NCBI RefSeq assembly: GCF_029625315.1
Contig: NZ_CP121110.1
Span: 3,047,001-3,111,000 of the forward strand
Length of the DNA stretch: 64,000 bases
Source of the DNA: Flavobacterium ginsengisoli
GTDB lineage: Bacteria; Bacteroidota; Bacteroidia; Flavobacteriales; Flavobacteriaceae
Reading direction: 5' to 3'
Part shown: positions 49,692-57,324 of the stretch, piece after piece
How the letters are laid out: every line of letters begins with the position of its first letter
Position numbering within the stretch: the stretch's first letter is position 1
Notes under the pieces: model-generated
Told to the model about the DNA's origin: nothing
The model's database searches: none
The model's input: only the letters and a program-made list of their open reading frames with translations
Translations under genes and position numbers: made by a program

Positions 49692-51277
49692 AATACGGCG
49701 ATTTTTTCTTCTATTAGATTATCAATAAAAAAATTGAGTTCGTGAGCTTCATATTCTTTAGGCAATAATTGCCCATTTACTAGAATTGCTGGTGTATAAA
49801 AAATCTTGTTTTCAAGACACCATTGGTATTGCGATTGTATTTGTGCTATTCCGATTTCAGAATAGTTGTCTTGCCATTTCAATTTCCATTGTTCAAAATC
49901 TAATCGATCGATATGCCATTCATTCAATGATAAAACCGCTTTGTTGTATTCTCCTTTTATATAATAAGCAATTGCCTGTTTATAGATAATGTTATATGGA
50001 TTCTGCAAATTCTCGACATTTATATTAAAGACAAGTTTTATCTTTAAGTAGTCTGGATTTTTGGCTTGCAGTTTTACTAGTTTTTCATAAACTTTATGAC
50101 AATGCATACAAGACGCACTAAGAACTGCATTGATTGTAATTGGAGCGTTTTCTTTTCCAATCACAATGGCTTGTAATTTTTCTAGAACGAGTTCTTCTAC
50201 ACTATTTTCACTATCAATCAAAGCTTTAAAAACAGGATATTTTCTTTTAAGCTGATTGTATTTTAGCTCAATCATATTGTTGGTCAAATTGTTTTTTATA
50301 AGTCTTTTAATTTCCAGAAAAAGAAAACTTATAAAAATCAAAGCAAACAAAAACACAACAGCATTTTTAGCTTCAGCAAAATTTGGATTGACGCTAAAAC
50401 CATAATTTAAAACCATCAAAACCTGAATTGCCAATGCAAGCAAGATTCCTAAACACAATATGCACCATTTTTTCACAACAAAACTTTGTACATAAACAGA
50501 ATACAACATTACCGGAATACTAAAAAAAGCTAAACAGCTATAAATAAAAATATAGTCTTGAAATTTGGTAAAAATTGAAAAAACAGTCAATCCTAAAAAG
50601 TATATTAGAGAAAGATCCGTCAATTTTAAACCTCCTAAAATTTTTGCTTTTTTTGAATGAAGCACCTCTTTACAACTTGTTTTTTTAGTAGCATAGCATA
50701 TTCTTGAAATTGCAGTGTCATGAAATCCTAAATCTTCTCTAATTAAAAAAATACTAATTGCCAATCCTAAAAATGATGCTATAAAGTATCCTATTGATAA
50801 AAAAGGGCTTATTATATTGTTAGTATAAACTTGAAAAAAAGCAAAACCGATTGTGATCAATAAAAACAAAGGAACACTCTTAAAAAGAATATTTTTCTCT
50901 ACGTTTTCAGCATTTTCATTTTCTTCAATAGCTACAATCATTCCGTTCCATCCTGCTAAATATTCGCTTCTGGAAAGTTTTTGAACAAAGCCATTTGCAA
51001 ATTGGATCTCAAAATCTTGCCCGATTTTTTTTGTATAAACAATTTCATTTCCTGTATAAGTGCAAAAAATAGAAATAAATGTATCTGGCAGATTTGGTAA
51101 TTCGCTTTGATCAATTCTGGTCGCTACATTTTCGATATCATAATAATTGAAAACATCAACCATAGCAATTAAGCTTGGATAATCTGGATGCGCTTCTAAT
51201 TCGAGTAAAAATTTTTCTCCAAGATGACTATACTTATGCTCATGAAGGTATTTTTTTAGATAAAAAAAGTCTATCAT
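49688..51277 (-). CDS. Three-domain oxidase: degenerate C39-like, VKOR and thioredoxin
   Basis: 529 residues. About 1-115 resembles a C39-like domain without catalytic Cys (EAHPDYPSLIAMVDVFNYYD). About 125-330 is a VKOR domain with four or five membrane helices, redox pair Cys272-Cys275 (KKWCILCLG) and outer Cys194/Cys202 (RICYATKKTSCKEVLHSKK). About 370-529 is a DsbA/thioredoxin domain with Cys390-Met-His-Cys393 and a cis-Pro candidate (YTPAILVNG). This fusion should form disulfides de novo, passing electrons to quinone, which suits export of Cys-rich peptides. ATGA overlap with the gene upstream and TTGA overlap with the exporter downstream. Confidence 0.9.
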   Translation of the reverse strand: MIDFFYLKKYLHEHKYSHLGEKFLLELEAHPDYPSLIAMVDVFNYYDIENVATRIDQSELPNLPDTFISIFCTYTGNEIVYTKKIGQDFEIQFANGFVQKLSRSEYLAGWNGMIVAIEENENAENVEKNILFKSVPLFLLITIGFAFFQVYTNNIISPFLSIGYFIASFLGLAISIFLIREDLGFHDTAISRICYATKKTSCKEVLHSKKAKILGGLKLTDLSLIYFLGLTVFSIFTKFQDYIFIYSCLAFFSIPVMLYSVYVQSFVVKKWCILCLGILLALAIQVLMVLNYGFSVNPNFAEAKNAVVFLFALIFISFLFLEIKRLIKNNLTNNMIELKYNQLKRKYPVFKALIDSENSVEELVLEKLQAIVIGKENAPITINAVLSASCMHCHKVYEKLVKLQAKNPDYLKIKLVFNINVENLQNPYNIIYKQAIAYYIKGEYNKAVLSLNEWHIDRLDFEQWKLKWQDNYSEIGIAQIQSQYQWCLENKIFYTPAILVNGQLLPKEYEAHELNFFIDNLIEEKIAVF

Positions 51278-52655
51278 TTTGATGAAATTAAATCTGGTTC
51301 TTCAATCATTGCTTTCAAAAAAAGTACTTTTTCTGCTAAAAAGAATCTAATTCTGTTCTGGATCAGTTCTATAAAATCGTTTTTTCCCTGCTCATCTACA
51401 TCTTCTTCCAAATATGCCGTCATGTTGCGAATAAGTTGTTTGTAAAGAATAGGCTCGGCAAGTTCTTCTAGAACCAATTCGTCAATTTCATCTATACTTA
51501 AACGTGATATTTTTTGATCTAATTCTGGCAGCACTACATATCTAACATTTTCATTTAATTGCTCATCAAAAAAATCAGTAATTTCTGTTTCAGATAATTT
51601 CGATAATTCAAAAGGTTTATCATTAGCAATTAAAAAATCAAATTCCTGTGGAAACTCCAAAGACATAAAATTTCTTCCTACTAAATATTCGTTTGTAAAT
51701 TCTTGTTTTACATCTAAAGTATTTTTAAGCTTAAAATCATTTTTCAAATTCCAGTTTTTAGAATGATCAAATGACATATTATATTGTGAAAAATTAAAAG
51801 GGAACAATTTTCTCAATCGCTCAAAATACTCTGGATATTCTTTAATGACATAAGTCTCTAAACTACTGCAAATACGCACGCTTTTTTTGTATGTACCTAA
51901 CAAATGCAAATAGCTTTTTTGGTTTGGCACTTTATCAAAATCTCCAAATCCGATATAGTTACTATCATTTGGTGTATCCGCAAACAAGCAATTGACTTTT
52001 TTTGAAGACTGTTTTACCATATTGTAAAACAATACTTGCTCAAAAAAATATTAAAATTAAATCCGTTAATAGAATCCCAAACCAATTTATTTTTGTCTAC
52101 AAACTCTGATGAAATTGTCGCATATTTCTTGAAATATTCATAATTACGACCTCCGATTATACCCATATTATAAGCGTAATTTTTATGATTATTGATGTAA
52201 TCTTTCATCTCTTCTGGAACATATACTAAATGAGGATAAATGTCTTTCCACATTTCTGCATAATATTCTGTAGTAACTTCTAGATTTTGGGCAATAAATT
52301 CTCCGTTCAACAATTCATCTGAGAATTCTTTCCAAATAAATACATCTCCATCGATGTGTAAAAAAGGCTCGTCTTGAAGACTATACGTCTTAATTTTAGG
52401 CATTGCCCAAAGACTTTTATGATAATGATTGAGCTCATCTAAAACAACATGAACTTTATGATAGGGCAACTGAAGCTGATTAATCAATATTTCATACCCT
52501 TTTTGATCGGTATATAACTCTACCTTATAAAATTTAGCTAATTGATTTGCACTTAATATCCAGCTTAACCAATTGTGTGCTTCAGAAAGCCATCCGTAAC
52601 TTTCAGCTAATGGATTGTCTAGATTTTGTGACCAAAATGATTGAATTATTTTCAT
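51274..52655 (-). CDS. GT-A-like putative glycosyltransferase (DUF6734-like)
   Basis: About 460 residues. N-terminal KIIQSFWSQN, then a Rossmann-like part (KVELYTDQKGYEILIN; DELNHYHKSLWAMPKIKTYS) leading to PFLHIDGDVFIWK, a DxD motif (Asp102, Asp104) as in nucleotide-sugar GT-A enzymes, and NMGIIGGRNYEYFKKYA. C-terminal half contains HLLGTYKKSVRICSSLETYV and an unassigned acidic region. The frame breaks at the A7 run (52042-52048; eight expected), restoring FNFNIFFEQVLFYNMVKQSS. I recall the family as DUF6734; the activity is unproven. Five nt after the other transferase gene. Confidence 0.72.
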
Positions 52656-52660
52656 TGATT

Positions 52661-53827
52661 TTATAATTTGGAGTATTTAATTAAGTTTCCATCAAGAAAT
52701 ACTTGCGAGAAACTATTTTTTTCATGTCTATAATAATGCTTGGTTTGTGTATTGAAAAAATACTTAGAATGAAAAATCATCTGAGTCAAATCAAACTGAT
52801 TCTCCAGATTTTCATAACATAAATAATTTTGCTGTTTGGCATTTTTTCCAATAAAAACAGTCCGATTCATGTAAGAATATTGTCCTTTTTCTAAATTTCG
52901 CAATGCTGTAACATTTAACTTTTTGGACCAAAACATGTCTGTTCTAAAAAGAAAATTTTTAAAATTTGGATTTATATGATCTGTCCATTTAGCAAAAAAA
53001 ATGTTTGAACTTTTTCTGACGTTGTATTTATCAATATAATAGGACTTGGGTATTTTCTTCCATCTTTTTTGAACGGCAAAAATGTTATTCTTATAACTGC
53101 TAAAATGATAGAGTAAAACTTCATACTCATTTTTATAGCTCAAAATTCCATTGTCCCATTTTATTTTTCCAGGTGTGCCCTCAATAATAAACAAATCAAA
53201 ATGCACTCTAATATTGTTTTGTTCTTTTACTAAAACATGATGAATACTTTCTGTTTCTGTAGGTACATCAAGAATATTTATTCCTGAAATTACTTCATCA
53301 TAAGCTCCACCGCATTCATCAAAACAATAATTGTCATTGGATGTAAAAATGAATTTATAGTCCTTACTTTTTTCAAATAGATAATTGACAATAGAATTAT
53401 TTCTAAAAAGTAAAAAATAACCCGACGGAAAAGAATCTTTAACCGAAATGACATCAAAATTATCCAGTAGCTCTTCGGTCATAAATTCTCTAATTCTTCC
53501 AAAAACCAAATCGATATCGCAAACGCCCCAAAAGTCATATCCAGAAATTTGATTTTGAAAGATGACACCAAATGCGGGTTTAAAATCGCAAATTTTATAG
53601 GCGCTAGAGATTTGAATATCAAGATTGAGTTTTTGTGAAGCTAAAGAATTGAAATCCGCCAATGTAAATTTTATAATTTTTACATTCTTCGGAATTTCTC
53701 TTTCTTCTTCATCATCAGAAAAAATAACAAAATCAATACTTGGATTAGTCTCACAAGACTTTAGAAAAAAATCAAAATACCAAGGAAGCTTTCCTAAGTA
53801 ACAGTTTAGTAATATTATTTTATTCAT
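52661..53827 (-). CDS. GT-A-like putative glycosyltransferase (DUF6625-like)
   Basis: 388 residues. Begins KIILLNCYLGKLPWYFDFFL, with an SDDEEER loop, AYKICDFKPAFGVIFQ and a DxD motif in GYDFWGVCDIDLVFGRIREF (Asp104, Asp106), followed by DVISVKDSFPSGYFLLFRNN, GGAYDEVISG and SIHHVLVKE. This is the layout of small GT-A enzymes in polysaccharide loci (DUF6625-like, from memory). Position directly after the precursor peptides suggests the substrate could be the peptide; a cell-surface glycan is the alternative. A hairpin terminator separates it from the peptide gene upstream. Confidence 0.75.
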   Translation of the reverse strand: MNKIILLNCYLGKLPWYFDFFLKSCETNPSIDFVIFSDDEEEREIPKNVKIIKFTLADFNSLASQKLNLDIQISSAYKICDFKPAFGVIFQNQISGYDFWGVCDIDLVFGRIREFMTEELLDNFDVISVKDSFPSGYFLLFRNNSIVNYLFEKSKDYKFIFTSNDNYCFDECGGAYDEVISGINILDVPTETESIHHVLVKEQNNIRVHFDLFIIEGTPGKIKWDNGILSYKNEYEVLLYHFSSYKNNIFAVQKRWKKIPKSYYIDKYNVRKSSNIFFAKWTDHINPNFKNFLFRTDMFWSKKLNVTALRNLEKGQYSYMNRTVFIGKNAKQQNYLCYENLENQFDLTQMIFHSKYFFNTQTKHYYRHEKNSFSQVFLDGNLIKYSKL

Positions 53828-53844
53828 TTTCTCGAGCTAAAAAA

Positions 53845-53885
53845 ACAGACTATACTATAAGATTACTTATAGCATAGTCTTTTTA
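53845..53885 (-). terminator. Terminator/attenuator between precursor and machinery genes
   Basis: Stem AGACTATGCTATAAG / CTTATAGTATAGTCT on the minus strand (one mismatch), loop TAAT, then a T7 tract. Partial read-through here would yield much precursor mRNA and less machinery mRNA. Confidence 0.8.
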
Positions 53886-53903
53886 TAAAATTTAAAGAAT
53901 CGC

Positions 53904-54104
53904 TTAGTAGCAAATTCCTGTATAAATGTCTCCTGGATATTGTGGTTTTGGAACACATTTTAAAGTTGGTGCGCAATTAAAAATACCATGGTTTACATAG
54001 CAGAAACTTCCTGCTGGAGATCCACATCCAGATCCTCCTTGAATCATTCTCATTTCGTCTCTTTTTAAACCTTCTGTAATATTTTTTAAACTAATCTTTT
54101 TCAT
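53904..54104 (-). CDS. Double-glycine-leader Cys-rich precursor peptide 1
   Basis: 66 residues: a 24-residue leader (MKKISLKNITEG, KRDEMRMIQGG) ending in GG and a 42-residue core. Core Cys are at positions 3, 11, 20, 26 and 41 (SGCGSPAGSFCYVN, FNCAPTLKC, YTGICY). Leader style is that of the Bacteroidota natural-product precursor families recognised by C39 exporters, encoded downstream here. The odd number of cysteines leaves one free after two disulfides. Not predicted by size alone; its pairing with peptide 2 makes it convincing. Confidence 0.88.
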   Translation of the reverse strand: MKKISLKNITEGLKRDEMRMIQGGSGCGSPAGSFCYVNHGIFNCAPTLKCVPKPQYPGDIYTGICY

Positions 54105-54132
54105 TTTTAATAAATTTTAATGTTTTACTTGT

Positions 54133-54171
54133 CTACTCATTAGCTTTTCGACTTCCGCTTTTTTGGTTGTT
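54133..54171 (-). repeat. Leader block repeat, copy next to peptide 1
   Basis: About 34 of 39 positions match 54414-54451. Minus-strand core AAGCGGAAG-[TC]-CGAAAAGCT. It lies 29 nt upstream of the peptide 1 ATG, as its counterpart lies 20 nt upstream of the peptide 2 ATG. Confidence 0.75.
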
Positions 54172-54193
54172 GTTTGAAATGCATTTTTAAAGC

Positions 54194-54393
54194 TTAAGAG
54201 CAAACTGCAGTAAATGTATCTCCGGAAATAGTGGTTTAGGAATACATTTTAAAGGAGCGACACAATTAAACACTGGACTATTAGGAATACAAGAACTGCC
54301 CAGACCAGCGCCGCATCCGCAGCCACCTTTTATCATTCGCATTTCTTCTCTTTTCATTCCCTCATTAATACTTTTTAAATTAATTTTTTTCAT
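54194..54393 (-). CDS. Double-glycine-leader Cys-rich precursor peptide 2, frameshifted here
   Basis: Leader MKKINLKSINEG...EEMRMIKGG (24 residues) and core CGCGAGLGSSCIPN, FNCVAPLKC. As printed, the frame shifts at CCGG (54222-54225) and gives an unrelated tail to 54187. Adding one base there yields FPGDTFTAVCS and a stop at 54194, so leader and core are again 24 and 42 residues and all five core Cys (3, 11, 20, 26, 41) align with peptide 1; Cys1 is extra. That exact agreement argues for a sequence error rather than a mutant peptide. Confidence 0.82.
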
Positions 54394-54413
54394 TATTAAT
54401 AAGTTAAACTAGC

Positions 54414-54451
54414 CTACTCGTAAGCTTTTCGGCTTCCGCTTTTTGGGTGTT
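54414..54451 (-). repeat. Leader block repeat, copy next to peptide 2
   Basis: See 54133-54171; minus-strand sequence AAAAAGCGGAAGCCGAAAAG and following bases to GAGTAGG. In one frame both copies could encode similar short tails (KAEAEKLTSRLV and KAEVEKLMSRQVKH), but without a start or long open frame. Confidence 0.7.
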
Positions 54452-54493
54452 ACAAAATCATCTTTTAGTGACATCAATTTCAGGCTCGGTCTT

Positions 54494-54507
54494 AGGTTGC
54501 GCAACCT
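54494..54507. promoter_or_regulatory. Perfect 14-bp palindrome upstream of the peptide operon
   Basis: AGGTTGCGCAACCT, 101 nt upstream of the peptide 2 ATG. A -7-like element (TTAGTTTG on the minus strand, near 54542-54549) lies just upstream of it, so it may be an operator or a 5'-UTR hairpin. The rest of the 446-nt gap 54394-54839 holds the repeat block, two hairpins and AT-rich spacer. Confidence 0.55.
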
Positions 54508-54620
54508 GTATTTAAGAGTCTTTTAATTTGCATTTGCAACTACAAACTAATCAGACTAATAAATCAAAAAAAATGGGAATTTTTAGCAGTAAAATGCTAT
54601 TGATTTTTTAAAAATATAAA

Positions 54621-54651
54621 AAATACCTTACCGATTAACGGTAAGGTATTT
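54621..54651. terminator. Strong hairpin upstream of the peptide operon
   Basis: Perfect 13-bp stem AAATACCTTACCG / CGGTAAGGTATTT with loop ATTAA. It may insulate the peptide operon from the sus operon transcribed from the right. Confidence 0.65.
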
Positions 54652-54786
54652 CTGAATCAAACTATAACGTTATAGTGTTAATAAATAACAATAACATTAA
54701 AAAAATAATAAAATAATTATCAGTATTTCATTTTTAACCATAAAATAATAAAAATAAAACGATTGACTGTTTTGAGAAAATTGCAT

Positions 54787-54822
54787 AAAAAAAGGGCTGT
54801 CTATCAAGACAGCCCTTTTGAA
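54787..54822 (-). terminator. Terminator of the susCDE operon
   Basis: Stem AAAAGGGCTGTC / GACAGCCCTTTT with loop TATCAA, 20 nt after the susE stop. Confidence 0.88.
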
Positions 54823-54839
54823 ATATTGTGTTCGAAAAA

Positions 54840-55655
54840 TTAATCTAATGTGATCGTTTTAGCACCGTTATCGATTGTTAAAACTCTTGGTCCCGTTGGT
54901 CCAGTATATTTAAAGTTACTGTCACCATCTCCAGCGTTTACTAATTCGTCATCAATAGTATAACCTAATCCAGAGTAGTAAGTATAGTTATGACTTGCAT
55001 CCCAGTTACCATTACTTGTAAAGTTATTTCCTAAGAATTCTCTAAATGCTTCTCCGCTTTTAAGAACAACAGTTACTCGGTAAACATCTGTTTTACCAAC
55101 TACTAGTGGGAACTCAGTTTCAGCATCACCATCCCAAGTCCATCCTCCAGGAGTTGCAGCACCCACTAACCAGTGAGAAGTTGCTAATGGTGTATGGTAA
55201 GGAGTTGCTTTAAAAGTATAAAAATTAGAATATTGTGCTTCTGCTCCAGTACCAACTGTAGCTTTGATACGAATATCAACACTGTTTTCTTCTTTCTCAA
55301 TAAAGCCACCATTAACCAAAGCAGAGTTTAATTCAGCTACAGTTAACGCTTTATAACGCTCTGTTGTTGTAGTAACTGCAACAGGTGCAGCAAAGCTTGT
55401 ACCTGCTTTTGCAATTTCGATAGTATAATTAACAACAGTAGCAGTACCGCTATATTTTGCATAATCCCAAATTACTGTAGTTGCAATTTCTTTTTCATTT
55501 TCTTTAGTAAGAACAATGTTAAAGTCATTTTGTGGGCTAAGTAAAACAGGTGTTGACTCTGGCGTAATTACTGGTCTTTCTTCTACATCATCTGCATTAC
55601 ATGACACCGCTAATACACCAATGAATGCGATTAAAATTTTATATATATTTTTCAT
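54840..55655 (-). CDS. susE: SusE-like starch-binding outer-membrane lipoprotein
   Basis: 271 residues. Lipobox GVLAVSC-NADD; an N-terminal immunoglobulin-like SusE domain (TPESTPVLLSPQNDFNIVLT; ATTVIWDYAKYSGTATVVNY) and a C-terminal starch-binding domain (ATSHWLVGAATPGGWTWDGD; VVLKSGEAFREFLGNNF). Surface-exposed accessory binding protein of the Sus complex. Third gene after susC and susD (25 nt gap), with a strong terminator downstream. Confidence 0.87.
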   Translation of the reverse strand: MKNIYKILIAFIGVLAVSCNADDVEERPVITPESTPVLLSPQNDFNIVLTKENEKEIATTVIWDYAKYSGTATVVNYTIEIAKAGTSFAAPVAVTTTTERYKALTVAELNSALVNGGFIEKEENSVDIRIKATVGTGAEAQYSNFYTFKATPYHTPLATSHWLVGAATPGGWTWDGDAETEFPLVVGKTDVYRVTVVLKSGEAFREFLGNNFTSNGNWDASHNYTYYSGLGYTIDDELVNAGDGDSNFKYTGPTGPRVLTIDNGAKTITLD

Positions 55656-55680
55656 TTTATTTATTTTTTATAAGGGTTAG

Positions 55681-57288
55681 TTAGTATCCTGGATTTTGTT
55701 TTAAAGTTGGGTTTGCTTGAATAGCTCTTGACGGAATAGGCATCAAATCTCTATATGAATCTGTACCGCTACCATTTTTAATTCCGCCTTTCCATTGCCA
55801 AATTTTAGATGATCCTGTGAATTTACCAAAACGAATCAAATCTGTTCTTCTGTGACATTCCCAAAATAACTCACGACCTCTTTCATCTAAAAGAAAATCT
55901 AATGTTAATTCAGAACTTGTAATAATACCAGCGCTTGCTCTTGCTCTAATTTTATTGATATATTCCAAAGCCGTAGTCATATTTCCTGTTGATGCTCCTC
56001 TAAGCGTAGCTTCAGCATACATTAAATATACATCTGATAATCTGTACATTGGAAAATCTGTATCTGGCATATCAGGTCTTTGTGCTTTAGAACCATCAGA
56101 ATTTACATTTGTAAATTTTGTAACTGCATAACCATTAGTAAACACTCCGTAATCAGCTATATCCAAAGTCTGTCCGTCAGTAAAAAATGTTCCTCTTTTA
56201 TCAGAAGCTGCATTTACGTCAGGAAATAAACTAACAAACTCTGGTCTTGTTCTGATACCAGACCAACCTCCATCCATTCCTTGATCTGCACTAACCATTT
56301 TTCCTCCAATAGAAGCGTGTAAAATAAAACTCATACCTCCACCAATTGCTCTAATTGCATTTCCATCTCCAACAACAGGGAAAATAACTTCATTTTGCGC
56401 TCCATTTCTATCATTATCTGCAGAAAATAAATAGCGGTAAGGAACATTAGCAAAAGTATATGCAGAACCTGTTACAATTTCGTTACATATTGTAGCTACA
56501 TCATTATATCTTTCTGTTCCTGTATAAACTTTAGAGTTTAAATAAATTTGTGCTAATAAAAATTTAGTCGCTGTTTTATCAACTCTACCATATTCATTAG
56601 ATCCAGAAGCTGCTAAAGTAGCATCCATGTCTTTTAATTCTGACTCTACAAAAGCAAAAACTTCTGCTCTTGTTTTTTGTTCTGGAAAATAATACCCAAC
56701 TGGATCTTTTTCAGTTGTAATAGGCACGTTTCCAAACAAATCCATTAAATTCACATACGAAAAAGCTCTTAAAAAACGTGCTTCTGCCCTTAAAGTAGTT
56801 ACTTCTGCTTTTACTTTTGCATCAAAACCTCTTTCTTCAAGTTTTTCGTCTGTACTTTGTCTTAAAAATTCATTCGCAACACTAATTTCATAAAAAGCTC
56901 TTGAAAAAATTCCGTACAAGAACTGATTACTTGGGCTCCATTTTTGTCCATTTATAGCTGGCAAACCATCATCACTCCAAGCAACAATAGCTTCATCTGT
57001 TGGAAATTCCTGAGTAACAAACATCAACCTAAGGTAACTACTGAAATCTCCTCCAAGACCAGCAATATCTGCTTGACCATCACCATCATTTCCTCCTACA
57101 TATAAACCAGCATATAATTTTGCTAATACTTGTTTGTAAGATGTTGGATCTTTAAAAAAGTCATCAGAAAGAAACTCGTCATCATCCTTTGGCGTTACAT
57201 CTAAGTCGCTTGTACATGAAGCAAGTGTCATACTCACTCCCAAAATCAATAGGAGAAAGTAAGATATATATTTAAATGATATTTTCAT
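55681..57288 (-). CDS. susD: SusD/RagB-family starch-binding lipoprotein
   Basis: 535 residues. Lipobox VSMTLASC-TSDL; TPR-like alpha-solenoid typical of SusD: EFLSDDFFKDPTSYKQVLAK near the start, FLRQSTDEKLEERGF, LRAEARFLRAFSYVNLMDLF (the conserved ARFLRA segment), FGNVPITTEKDPV, DFPMYRLSDVYLMYAEATLR, and LLDERGRELFWECHRRTDLI at the C-terminus. Caps the SusC barrel and captures maltooligosaccharide. Lies 36 nt downstream of susC. Confidence 0.95.
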   Translation of the reverse strand: MKISFKYISYFLLLILGVSMTLASCTSDLDVTPKDDDEFLSDDFFKDPTSYKQVLAKLYAGLYVGGNDGDGQADIAGLGGDFSSYLRLMFVTQEFPTDEAIVAWSDDGLPAINGQKWSPSNQFLYGIFSRAFYEISVANEFLRQSTDEKLEERGFDAKVKAEVTTLRAEARFLRAFSYVNLMDLFGNVPITTEKDPVGYYFPEQKTRAEVFAFVESELKDMDATLAASGSNEYGRVDKTATKFLLAQIYLNSKVYTGTERYNDVATICNEIVTGSAYTFANVPYRYLFSADNDRNGAQNEVIFPVVGDGNAIRAIGGGMSFILHASIGGKMVSADQGMDGGWSGIRTRPEFVSLFPDVNAASDKRGTFFTDGQTLDIADYGVFTNGYAVTKFTNVNSDGSKAQRPDMPDTDFPMYRLSDVYLMYAEATLRGASTGNMTTALEYINKIRARASAGIITSSELTLDFLLDERGRELFWECHRRTDLIRFGKFTGSSKIWQWKGGIKNGSGTDSYRDLMPIPSRAIQANPTLKQNPGY

Positions 57289-57324
57289 TTTGTTTATTTT
57301 TTAAATTTAATTTTCAATGTACTA

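Noticed and set aside
53904-54393. Calling the peptides class IIa-like bacteroidetocins
   Set aside because: Double-glycine leader and core length would fit, but five conserved Cys and the dedicated oxidase and transferases do not match my knowledge of those two-Cys peptides; left as an alternative to test.
54414-54451. Short conserved frame (KAEAEKLTSRLV) as a separate peptide gene
   Set aside because: No in-frame start in a plausible position, an upstream stop codon, and only about a dozen conserved residues; a duplicated leader sequence explains it as well.
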